From positions 1 to 47,352 of the forward strand of contig CAZCTM010000015.1 in NCBI GenBank assembly GCA_964501925.1: a DNA stretch of 47,352 nucleotides, given 5' to 3'. The stretch comes from CAYLYU01 sp964501925 (lineage in GTDB: Bacteria; Pseudomonadota; Zetaproteobacteria; Mariprofundales; Mariprofundaceae). A program made the translations under genes and the position numbers. Shown piece after piece: positions 40,836 to 47,352 of the stretch; within the stretch, counting starts at the first letter, position 1; each line of letters starts with the position of its first letter. The notes under the pieces were generated by a model. It had not been told where the DNA came from. It ran no database searches and worked only from the letters and a program-made list of their open reading frames with translations.

Positions 40836-43160
40836 CTAGGCACTCTTTGTCACCACAATCTTCCACTGGTGATCGCCAATTCGGGTCTGTTCACGCACCT
40901 TGTGCCCCTGTTCTTCCAGCGACCTGGGAACATTCTCGATCGGTTCACCATCATCCAGAATGACGTGCAGCTCGGCACCTGCCGGCAGCGTTTCCAGTTT
41001 CAGCTTTGTCTTGACAAAGTTCATGGGGCAGGCAACGCCGGACAGGTCCAGTGTCTCCACATCTGAACCTTCGCGACCCTCATCCGTGCTGCTGGCTGGA
41101 GGCTTTTCAGACTCCTCACCCACCGGCACGGGGGCAAACCGCCTGGCCGCAAGAGCCACCCACCGGGACTGAATCTCACACAGCCGCGTGACGCCTTCAG
41201 CCGGATTGCTCAGATCGATATCCATCAGCGCCTGTTGAACGGCATTCAGGCCATCCCGGACAGGCTTGTCCCGAGCAGCCTTTTCAGATAACAGACCGAA
41301 GACCTCACGATCCTCCTGCGGTGCCTCGCCATAAGGGACAAGGAAGGCACGCGCTGTCGAGATGGCAGACCGCTTCAGGCAGGCTGCGGCATCGGCCCAG
41401 AACATGCCATCCAGGTGTGCCTTGGCCAGCAGCAGCTCATATTCCGCCTCACTCATCAGGGCGTCACTCATGGAAAGAACGGCACCGGCACACTCGCCTT
41501 TCTTGGTCCCCTTGGTCGAGAATGCCTCATTCTCACTCCAGTCATAGATCAACCCTTCGATCTTTCCGGGCTGCCCGGCAAATGGAGCCAGCAGGTTGTT
41601 GATCTCATCCTGCCCAAGGCGGAGAGCCCAGTCGTGGATGGATTCACCGTCACGGCGTTGCTCGCTGTATGTTTTCAGGATTGTCATCCCGGCTTCAGGG
41701 GCGCGCTTGGCAGGAACCGGATTGGTGGCAAACGCAAAGTGCTCACCGGCACGGCCTGAACCACCAATGTGGAGCTGATAATGGGGAACGGCCTGGCGGT
41801 CGATCTTCTTTGCCAGTCCGTGGAACCCAAGATCTGCAATATGATGCTGCCCGCAAGAATGCTGGCAGCCGGACGCCTTGATCCGTATGTCCCGAAGGGC
41901 CGGATCCTTTCTCAGGTCAGCCAGTAAGGGCTGCAGGGCTGAGGCCAGACCGCGTGAGGAAGTGATGCCCAAGCGGCAGGTCTCCGTGCCGGGGCAGGCG
42001 ACAATGTCGGAGAGACCGCGCGCATGGTCGGTTTGTATGTCTGCGGAGTGCAAAATCTCCAGCACGGCATCCACCTTTTCCGGCCGAATGTCGGTGATCA
42101 CGATGCCCTGCTCCGGCGTGGTGCGGATGTTCTCGGATCCACCCAGACGCGCTGCTTCTGCAACCGCATGACATTGCTGTGGTGTAAGATCACCTCTGAA
42201 CAGATTGAGAAGAACGGCCTTTTTCCCGTCATGCTGGTTCACCACCGGATCACCCCCAAAAGGAAGGGGGCCGGAGGGAGTGCGCCATTGAGGGTCTTTC
42301 AGGACCACATCGTGCGCATGGGTCTTCTCAATCGCCGCACGCTGCTTCCTGTACTCTTCGATAAAGCCCTCATTGCCCAGTTTCAGAAGGACGTATTTCA
42401 TGCGCGCACGAGCCCTTCGCTTGCGGTCGGAATACTTGAAATGAATCCGCATCAGGGCTTCACCGACAAGCAGCAATTCATGTTCCTCAATAAAATCCTC
42501 AACCAGAATGGCCGACACAGGCTGGGATGAAAGACCCCCTGCCGCCCAGACCTGGAAACCGGGCCTGCCGTCTTTTTCAGTGGCAATAAAACCAATATCG
42601 TGCATGGCACTGAAACCGCAATCGGTGGCGCAACCGGAAAAGGTGACCTTGAACTTGCGGGGAAATTGCTGGGTCAGCGGATGACGCAGAAAGAACTCGG
42701 CAAATCTGCGTGCATGCAGACTCACATCCGTGTGTTCAGACGGGCAAACGCCCGCCAGAAAGCATGAGCTCACGTTCCGCACGGTATTGCCACAGGCCTC
42801 ACGGGTAGTTAAGCCAACCTCGGCCAAGCCGCGCAGGAAGGATGACGTGTCCCTGATATCAAGAAAATGCGCCTGGATATCCTGGCGGGTTGTGATGTGT
42901 GCCAGTTTCGGCATATCAAGCCTGCCGGCATATCGTTCGATGAGGTCCCCGATGACTTCCAGTTGCCGGGGGGTGAGAGCACCCCCTGGCAACTTGATGC
43001 GCACCATCTGGACCCCATCCTGACGCTGTCCGTAAATTCCCATCTGCAGGCGAAACGGCGTGAACCGTTCCTCCGACATGCGACCATCCAGAAAGGCCTT
43101 GAGACCTTCCTCATACTCATCCAGGTCGGCGGTGCTTACAAACTTGAATTTCTCAGACAT
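40836..43160 (-). CDS. sulfite (or nitrite) reductase with C-terminal TusA domain
   Basis: A 774-residue fusion. Residues 1-560 are a siroheme/4Fe-4S reductase with two ferredoxin-like half-domains (GIYGQRQDGVQMVRIKLPGG near 41-60). The cluster ligands are C389-x5-C395 and C432-x3-C436 (GCQHSCGQ). The N-terminal half also has a full C133-x5-C139 and C177-x3-C181. A helical region (about 560-675) and an acidic linker follow, then a TusA sulfurtransferase domain (about 701-774) with Cys711-Pro (SGVACPMNFVKTKL). It should reduce sulfite to sulfide, and the TusA domain could pass the sulfur on. The context of APS reductase and cysteine synthase favours sulfite over nitrite. Confidence 0.9.
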   Translation of the reverse strand: MSEKFKFVSTADLDEYEEGLKAFLDGRMSEERFTPFRLQMGIYGQRQDGVQMVRIKLPGGALTPRQLEVIGDLIERYAGRLDMPKLAHITTRQDIQAHFLDIRDTSSFLRGLAEVGLTTREACGNTVRNVSSCFLAGVCPSEHTDVSLHARRFAEFFLRHPLTQQFPRKFKVTFSGCATDCGFSAMHDIGFIATEKDGRPGFQVWAAGGLSSQPVSAILVEDFIEEHELLLVGEALMRIHFKYSDRKRRARARMKYVLLKLGNEGFIEEYRKQRAAIEKTHAHDVVLKDPQWRTPSGPLPFGGDPVVNQHDGKKAVLLNLFRGDLTPQQCHAVAEAARLGGSENIRTTPEQGIVITDIRPEKVDAVLEILHSADIQTDHARGLSDIVACPGTETCRLGITSSRGLASALQPLLADLRKDPALRDIRIKASGCQHSCGQHHIADLGFHGLAKKIDRQAVPHYQLHIGGSGRAGEHFAFATNPVPAKRAPEAGMTILKTYSEQRRDGESIHDWALRLGQDEINNLLAPFAGQPGKIEGLIYDWSENEAFSTKGTKKGECAGAVLSMSDALMSEAEYELLLAKAHLDGMFWADAAACLKRSAISTARAFLVPYGEAPQEDREVFGLLSEKAARDKPVRDGLNAVQQALMDIDLSNPAEGVTRLCEIQSRWVALAARRFAPVPVGEESEKPPASSTDEGREGSDVETLDLSGVACPMNFVKTKLKLETLPAGAELHVILDDGEPIENVPRSLEEQGHKVREQTRIGDHQWKIVVTKSA

Positions 43161-43212
43161 CGTTAACTCCTCTCATCAACACGGGGGCGAAACTCAGGAA
43201 ATCAGAAAAATG

Positions 43213-44037
43213 TTATCCCTGAGCCAGCTGAAGCTCGCAGGTCTGCTCATAGGTCCTCAGTTCGGTAATGGCAGGGTTCTTTCCGCACAATGGGCAAGCC
43301 GGATCCTTGTGCAGCTTCAGTTTCTTCCATTCCATACGCAAGGCATCAAAGACCAGCAACCTGCCTGAAAGCGACTCGCCTATACCCAGCAGTTCCTTGA
43401 TTGCCTCAACGGCCTGGATAGTGCCCACGGCCCCCGCCAGCGCACCCAGAATCCCGGCTTCGGCACATGAGGGGACCAGGCCGGCGGGAGGCGGTTCCGG
43501 ATAGAGGCAGCGATAACACGGTCCCTGTGGGTCCGCGTGAGGCTTGAAGGTGGCCACCTGTCCCTCAAAGCGGAACATTGCCCCGCTCACCAGGGGCTTT
43601 TGCTCAAAAAAGCAGGCATCATTGACCAGGAAGCGGGTGGGGAAGTTGTCACAACCATCAATCACCAGATCATAGTCACGGATGATGTCACGGATGTTTT
43701 CTTCCGTGATGCGATAGGGATACGTCCTGACCTCAACATCCGGATTCATGGCCTCAAGCGTCAGCTTGGCCGACTCCACCTTTGGCATACCAATCCGGTT
43801 GTTGTTATGAAGAATCTGACGCTGCAGGTTTGACAGATCCACCTCATCGGCATCGGCAATACCAATGGTCCCCACACCTGCCGCTGCAAGATAGTAGGCT
43901 GCGGGAGAACCCAACCCGCCGGCACCGATCATAAACACCCTGGATTCGAGCAGTCTGGCCTGGCCCGTGCCCCCAACTTCCGGCAGGATGATGTGGCGGC
44001 TGTATCTCTCGATCTGCTCTTCTGTAAAGTCAATCAT
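43213..44037 (-). CDS. MoeB/ThiF-type E1-like adenylyltransferase
   Basis: A 274-residue enzyme that adenylates the C-terminal glycine of a small sulfur carrier. RYSRHIILPEVGGTGQ (about 11-26), nucleotide loop GAGGLGSPAAYYLAAAGVG (about 39-57), DEVDLSNLQRQILH and the zinc cysteines CYRC and CPLC are intact. The catalytic-type Cys is in VPSCAEAG (about 181). There is no rhodanese domain. ATG 44037 has GGGAG upstream; the open frame extends nine codons further. Its partner is most likely the carrier encoded at 45352-45633, not molybdopterin, given the neighbours. Confidence 0.92.
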   Translation of the reverse strand: MIDFTEEQIERYSRHIILPEVGGTGQARLLESRVFMIGAGGLGSPAAYYLAAAGVGTIGIADADEVDLSNLQRQILHNNNRIGMPKVESAKLTLEAMNPDVEVRTYPYRITEENIRDIIRDYDLVIDGCDNFPTRFLVNDACFFEQKPLVSGAMFRFEGQVATFKPHADPQGPCYRCLYPEPPPAGLVPSCAEAGILGALAGAVGTIQAVEAIKELLGIGESLSGRLLVFDALRMEWKKLKLHKDPACPLCGKNPAITELRTYEQTCELQLAQG

Positions 44038-44082
44038 GCGCTCTCCCGCTTTCTGTCGGCTCAAGTCCGTCAGTAAACAGCT

Positions 44083-45018
44083 TCAGATATCGATTCCCTT
44101 GAAAAGATCGGTGGTCAGATACCGCTCGGCCATCGAGGGAATTACCACGACAATTCGCTTTCCCCTGAATTCGGGCTTGTGGGCAACGCGAAGGGCCGCC
44201 GTAAGGGCTGCCCCGGAGGAGATACCGCCGGGAATACCCGCTTCCTTGGCCAAAAGGCGGGCCGTCTTGAAGGCATCCTCATTGCTGACCTGCTCAACGC
44301 CGTCAAGGATGTCCACATTCAGATTCCTGGGGATGAAGCCCGCACCGATACCCTGAATCTTGTGCGGTCCCGGACTTCCGCCGGATATCACGGGCGAATC
44401 TGCCGGTTCGACCGCTATCGCGCGGAATGAAGGATTGCGTGACTTGATCACCTCCCCCACACCCGTAATTGTGCCGCCCGTGCCGACACCCGCGACGATG
44501 GCATCCACTTCACCATCCGTGTCCTGCCAGATCTCCTCGGCCGTCGTCCGGCGGTGAACCTCGGGGTTTGCAGGGTTATCAAACTGCTGCGGCATAAAGG
44601 CATCCGAGGTCTGATTGAGGATCTCTTTTGCCCGCTCGATGGCGCCCTTCATGCCCTTCTCTGCCGGCGTCAACTCAAGTTCAGCACCAAGGATCTTCAG
44701 GAGCTTGCGCCGCTCGAGGCTCATAGACTCCGGCATCGTCAGGATGCAACGGTAACCCTTGGCTGCCGCAATAAATGCCAGGGCAATGCCCGTGTTCCCG
44801 GATGTTGGCTCGACGATCGTGCCACCCGGCTTCAGTCGCCCATCCTCTTCAGCCGCCTGGATCATGGACTTGCCGATACGATCCTTGACCGAATTGAGCG
44901 GGTTGAAGAATTCAAGCTTCAGCAGCAACTCCGCCGGCAAGTCGTCTCCAGCGAATTTCTGCAGTCGCACCAGGGGGGTGTTTCCGATTGTTGCTGAGAT
45001 ATTGGGAGAAACGGGCAT
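44083..45018 (-). CDS. cysK: cysteine synthase (O-acetylserine sulfhydrylase)
   Basis: A 311-residue PLP enzyme that makes cysteine from O-acetylserine (or O-phosphoserine) and sulfide or a thiocarboxylate donor. PLP-Lys45 is in NSVKDRIG, the substrate loop is EPTSGNTGIALA (about 69-80), the phosphate loop GVGTGGTITG (about 177-186) and C-terminal GISSGAALTAA. Type A or type B (CysM-like) cannot be told by eye; adjacency to a CysO-like carrier makes a CysM-like use possible. An AT-rich region with a likely promoter precedes it. Confidence 0.94.
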   Translation of the reverse strand: MPVSPNISATIGNTPLVRLQKFAGDDLPAELLLKLEFFNPLNSVKDRIGKSMIQAAEEDGRLKPGGTIVEPTSGNTGIALAFIAAAKGYRCILTMPESMSLERRKLLKILGAELELTPAEKGMKGAIERAKEILNQTSDAFMPQQFDNPANPEVHRRTTAEEIWQDTDGEVDAIVAGVGTGGTITGVGEVIKSRNPSFRAIAVEPADSPVISGGSPGPHKIQGIGAGFIPRNLNVDILDGVEQVSNEDAFKTARLLAKEAGIPGGISSGAALTAALRVAHKPEFRGKRIVVVIPSMAERYLTTDLFKGIDI

Positions 45019-45115
45019 ATCACACCTCTGTTTATGTTAAATAAAATAATTTCATCTATTATAATGTATATTAGTATTCATGCGGCCAAACCACAAGTGG
45101 CAGGCCCTGATTCCC
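45019..45115 (-). promoter_or_regulatory. AT-rich region with likely cysK promoter
   Basis: 97 bases, far richer in A+T than its surroundings. On the minus strand it holds a consensus -10 TATAAT (about 45058-45063) in AATATACATTATAATAG, with no good -35 at 17 bases, so an activator may be needed. TTAACATAAA (about 45034-45043) is repeated just upstream of the carrier gene (about 45633-45642). No known binding site (CysB, CymR) was recognised. Confidence 0.5.
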
Positions 45116-45355
45116 TTATCCGGCAAGGACGCTTTGCTCAATGGGTTCCACGTGAACGCCCTGTTCCTCGAGCCAGCGGACCGCAGCCTCCACCTGCTCG
45201 CTCTCCCCATCAATCTCCAGACCTACGAGCCCCATATCTTCCTTGACCTCCGCAGTACGGATATTGGTGACGACATCGAACTCCCTGCCCAGCTGCCAGA
45301 TAATGGGTTTTTGCACGATCTCCTGACCAAAGGTGAGATACAGGCGCAACTTCAC
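45116..45355 (-). CDS. NIL-domain (ACT-like) protein
   Basis: A 79-residue free-standing NIL domain: LRLYLTFGQEIVQKPIIWQL, then VVTNIRTAEVKEDMGLVGLE and a final helix-strand. NIL domains occur at the C-terminus of methionine ABC ATPases and as small proteins in sulfur or homocysteine clusters, where they may bind a sulfur amino acid or take part in sulfur transfer. The GTG start overlaps the carrier gene's TGA (GTGA). The ribosome site GGGAGG is formed by that gene's two Gly codons. Confidence 0.9.
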   Translation of the reverse strand: MKLRLYLTFGQEIVQKPIIWQLGREFDVVTNIRTAEVKEDMGLVGLEIDGESEQVEAAVRWLEEQGVHVEPIEQSVLAG

Positions 45356-45633
45356 CTCGATCCTCCCGCAATGGCAGGCACAATCGAAACCTCATCCCCG
45401 TCATGAAGCTCCGTGTCCTTCCCCTTGAGAAAGCGGACATCCTCGTCATTGACATAAACATTCACAAAGCGTCGGATTTCCCCCGACTCATCGCACAATC
45501 GCTCTTTCAGGCCAGGGTGTTCAGCCTCCAGATTGTCGATCAGTTCGCCGACGCTGGTTGCAGAAACGCTCACCTCATCGGCGCCATCGGTAAGTTTGCG
45601 AAGTGGTGTAGGGATACGAACGGTAATACTCAT
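45352..45633 (-). CDS. CysO/MoaD/ThiS-like sulfur-carrier protein ending GG-Ser-Arg
   Basis: A 93-residue beta-grasp protein. ITVRIPTPLRKLTDGADEVS (about 3-22), RRFVNVYVNDEDVRFLKG and DEVSIVPAIAGG fit the MoaD/ThiS/CysO fold. The family normally ends in Gly-Gly; here two residues, Ser-Arg, follow, so processing would be needed before adenylation. It stands with thrC, a NIL protein, cysK and a MoeB-type enzyme, the same set that surrounds CysO-type carriers in other bacteria. It probably carries sulfide as a thiocarboxylate for cysteine or homocysteine synthesis. Confidence 0.9.
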   Translation of the reverse strand: MSITVRIPTPLRKLTDGADEVSVSATSVGELIDNLEAEHPGLKERLCDESGEIRRFVNVYVNDEDVRFLKGKDTELHDGDEVSIVPAIAGGSR

Positions 45634-45677
45634 TTATGTTAATCTCCTTCTGTCAACTGCCGGCAGATCATCAACAG

Positions 45678-46922
45678 TCATTGGTTTTTGTCAGCCTCGA
45701 CCAGTGCATCAAATTCCTTCAGGCTTGGACCAATCTCGCTTGGCCGGTTCACTTTACCCTCAAGGGCCTCCTGCGTCTTCAAACCATTGCCGGTGATGCA
45801 CAAAACGATGGACTCATCTCGGTTGATGCGACCCTGCTCAATGAGTTTCCTGGCTACACCCAGGGTCACGCCGCCGGCGGTTTCAGTAAAAATACCCTCG
45901 GTTTCGGCGAGCAACTTGATCGCATCCACGATTTCCTCATCGCTGACATCCTCGGCCCAGCCACCGGAATGACGGATGACCTGATTGGCATAGTATCCAT
46001 CGGCCGGATTACCGATGGCCAGCGACTTGGCAATGGTCGCAGGACGCTGCGGATGGATAAGCTCCGTTCCCTTCTTGACCGAAGCCGAAATGGGAGAGCA
46101 TCCCGTTGCCTGCGCCCCGTAGATCCGCGTGTCCGTAGCTTCGATCAGTCCGAGCTTGACAAACTCCTTCAACGCCTTGTCGATTTTGGTGCAAAGTGAA
46201 CCCGAAGCCAATGGAACCACAATGTTCCTCGGCGCCTTCCAGCCCAGTTGCTCGATCATCTCAAATCCAAGGGTTTTCGAACCTTCGGCGTAAAAGGGAC
46301 GTACGTTGACATTGACAAAGGCCCATTCATATTTGCCCGCAATCTCCGAGCAGAGGCGGTTGACATCATCGTACGTTCCTCTGATGGCCACGATTCTGGT
46401 TCCATAGACACCAGCGCCAAGGATTTTCCCCTGTTCCAGATCGCTCGGAATGAACACATAGGATTTGAGTCCGGCGGAAGCCGCATTGGCGGCCACGCTT
46501 CCGGCAAGGTTTCCTGTCGAGGCACAGGCAACCGTCGTGAAACCGAATTCGACCGCCTTTGAGAGGGCAACCGACACTACCCGATCCTTGAAGGAGAGTG
46601 TTGGATAACATACCGAATCGTTCTTCACGTACAGTTCGGAAACACCCAGCACCTTCTCCAGGTTCCGGGCGCGGATCAGTGGGGTAAAACCGACCTCCTT
46701 GCCCACGGTTGGATCACCGCTTATCGGAAGAAGCTCCTTGTAACGCCACATACAGCGTGGACGGGACTCGATCAGCTCCCGTGTCAATGTACCGATCAGA
46801 TTGTCATAATTGTACGCGACTTCCAGTGGACCAAAACAAAACTCACAGACATGCACAGGGGCAATCTCGTATTCCTGACCACATTCCCTGCACTTCAAAC
46901 ATCGAACAACACCTTCACTCAT
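45678..46922 (-). CDS. thrC: threonine synthase (or ThrC-like PLP enzyme)
   Basis: A 414-residue PLP enzyme. The N-terminal zinc ribbon (CLKCREC at 8-14, CEFC at 26-29) is typical of one threonine synthase class. The PLP Lys is in CYPTLSFKDRVVSVA (about 105-119), followed by ASTGNLAGSVA and GSLCTKI. It normally converts O-phosphohomoserine to threonine. As first gene of a SAM-controlled sulfur operon, it might instead act on the phosphohomoserine branch leading to homocysteine. It is preceded by the SAM-I riboswitch and its terminator. Confidence 0.9.
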   Translation of the reverse strand: MSEGVVRCLKCRECGQEYEIAPVHVCEFCFGPLEVAYNYDNLIGTLTRELIESRPRCMWRYKELLPISGDPTVGKEVGFTPLIRARNLEKVLGVSELYVKNDSVCYPTLSFKDRVVSVALSKAVEFGFTTVACASTGNLAGSVAANAASAGLKSYVFIPSDLEQGKILGAGVYGTRIVAIRGTYDDVNRLCSEIAGKYEWAFVNVNVRPFYAEGSKTLGFEMIEQLGWKAPRNIVVPLASGSLCTKIDKALKEFVKLGLIEATDTRIYGAQATGCSPISASVKKGTELIHPQRPATIAKSLAIGNPADGYYANQVIRHSGGWAEDVSDEEIVDAIKLLAETEGIFTETAGGVTLGVARKLIEQGRINRDESIVLCITGNGLKTQEALEGKVNRPSEIGPSLKEFDALVEADKNQ

Positions 46923-46948
46923 GCATTACGCTCCCGCCCGACTTGGCC

Positions 46949-46979
46949 AAAAAAGAAACCCCCACATAAAGCGGGGGTT
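46949..46979 (-). terminator. riboswitch-controlled terminator upstream of thrC
   Basis: Stem AACCCCC (46957-46963)/GGGGGTT (46973-46979), loop of nine, followed by TTTCTTTTTT on the minus strand. Its 5' arm (TTCAACCCCCGC) can instead pair with GCGGGTTGAA (about 47020-47029) just after the aptamer, forming the antiterminator. Confidence 0.85.
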
Positions 46980-47030
46980 GAAAACAGCAATGCGGAGGAA
47001 CTGACCGCAATGGAAGATATTCAACCCGCG

Positions 47031-47142
47031 CTTCATCTCTCCCCGAGGGGTAGGAATTGGCACCTAACGCCATGACTCTGCATTGCCCTGGCCGGTTGCC
47101 GCAGCTTCACGGGGCCCAGACCCTCCACTGCTCTTGATAAAG
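47031..47142 (-). ncRNA. SAM-I (S-box) riboswitch aptamer
   Basis: On the minus strand the S-box landmarks appear in order: P1 5' strand CTTTATC, AAGAG, GGAGGG, GGGCCC-GTGAAGC, CGGCAACC, a variable arm, GGTGCCAATTCC, GGGGAGAGATGAAG (P1 3' strand). P1 pairs CTTTATC with GATGAAG and can be extended by CCG/CGG. It binds S-adenosylmethionine and, when bound, lets the downstream terminator form, switching off thrC and the following sulfur genes. The aptamer call rests on several independent conserved blocks. Confidence 0.93.
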
Positions 47143-47162
47143 CCGGATTTATTGGTGGCGGA

Positions 47163-47191
47163 TTTATAGCGGCATTGACACGCAAGTGCAA
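47163..47191 (-). promoter_or_regulatory. promoter of the SAM riboswitch and thrC operon
   Basis: On the minus strand, TTGCAC (47191-47186), 17 bases, TATAAA (47168-47163). Transcription would start roughly 10-15 bases before the aptamer, just where it should. Confidence 0.7.
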
Positions 47192-47352
47192 GTAACGTCG
47201 TGTTTCAGCCTGGCATGGGATCCGCCCGCTGGCGTGGAAATCCCTGGCAACGCCGGGAAGATCAGAAAAAAACAGCCACTTTTGAGCATCAATATCATGT
47301 CAGTAACACATAACCTGTCCTAAGTAGTAGCACGAGAGTTGTCCGGTTGAGA
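47192..47352. other. right-edge intergenic sequence
   Basis: 161 bases with no convincing gene. A weak hairpin CTGGCGT/ACGCCGG (about 47229-47256) is present. The neighbouring gene lies outside the window. Confidence 0.4.

Noticed and set aside
43213..44037. MoeB acting in molybdenum cofactor synthesis
   Set aside because: There are no moa/mog/moe neighbours. The carrier, NIL, CysK and sulfite reductase context points to sulfur amino-acid synthesis, although dual use is possible.

Overview
The window is a chromosomal segment of a Gram-negative proteobacterium. The evidence is LptE, FtsEX, a heat-shock sigma factor, IspD/IspF, and the gene order tRNA(Pro-Arg-His-Lys-Leu)-tig-clpP-clpX-lon-HU-tRNA(Val-Asp). 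I recall a similar order upstream and downstream of tig/lon in Pseudomonas-type gammaproteobacteria. Base composition is roughly mid-50s % GC by eye. The SAM-I riboswitch, the CIRCE-like site on rpoH and the double-motif sulfite reductase are unusual for a typical gammaproteobacterium. A deep-branching group (Acidithiobacillia-, Zetaproteobacteria- or Magnetococcia-like) is therefore possible, but the sequence alone does not let me decide.

Layout. 1-7.2 kb: envelope and housekeeping genes (holA start, lptE, leuS, rpoH, ftsX, ftsE, a zinc-ribbon membrane protein, ispF). 7.2-11.8 kb: a hairpin-rich leader, then a hybrid sensor kinase overlapping a response regulator with a class III nucleotide cyclase. 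11.8-17.9 kb: ispD, a KhtTU-like K+/H+ antiporter pair, ypjD- and corB/yfjD-like membrane proteins, a family-4-like uracil-DNA glycosylase and fructose-1,6-bisphosphatase. 17.9-24.3 kb: tRNA-Asp, tRNA-Val, HU, lon, clpX, clpP, tig, tRNA-Leu.

24.55-32.18 kb is a compact (~7.6 kb) integrative element inserted in the 3' end of tRNA-Lys. A 14-bp att repeat bounds it. It carries a P4-type integrase, an AlpA-like regulator and a tightly overlapping operon encoding primase/helicase, SSB-like and small unknown proteins. Its primase-helicase gene is split by one in-frame amber codon exactly where a conserved Trp is expected. The element brings its own terminator, which replaces the one it displaced from the tRNA operon. 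Next to the element are tRNA-Lys, -His, -Arg, -Pro and hslVU.

34.6-47.35 kb is a sulfur assimilation locus, entirely on the minus strand. In transcription order it reads: promoter, SAM-I riboswitch with terminator, thrC, a CysO/MoaD-like sulfur carrier, a NIL-domain protein, cysK, a MoeB/ThiF-type E1 enzyme, a sulfite reductase fused to a TusA domain, an unusual radical SAM protein, a DASS anion transporter, a UspA protein, an APS reductase (cysH), cysD and cysN. Together these explain sulfate uptake, activation to APS, reduction to sulfite and sulfide, and sulfur delivery to cysteine, possibly by a protein-thiocarboxylate route. The operon head is controlled by S-adenosylmethionine.

The strongest candidates for something undescribed are the sulfur cluster (double-motif SiR-TusA, C-x9-C-x2-C radical SAM protein, carrier ending GG-Ser-Arg without a visible protease) and the amber-split, terminator-carrying element.
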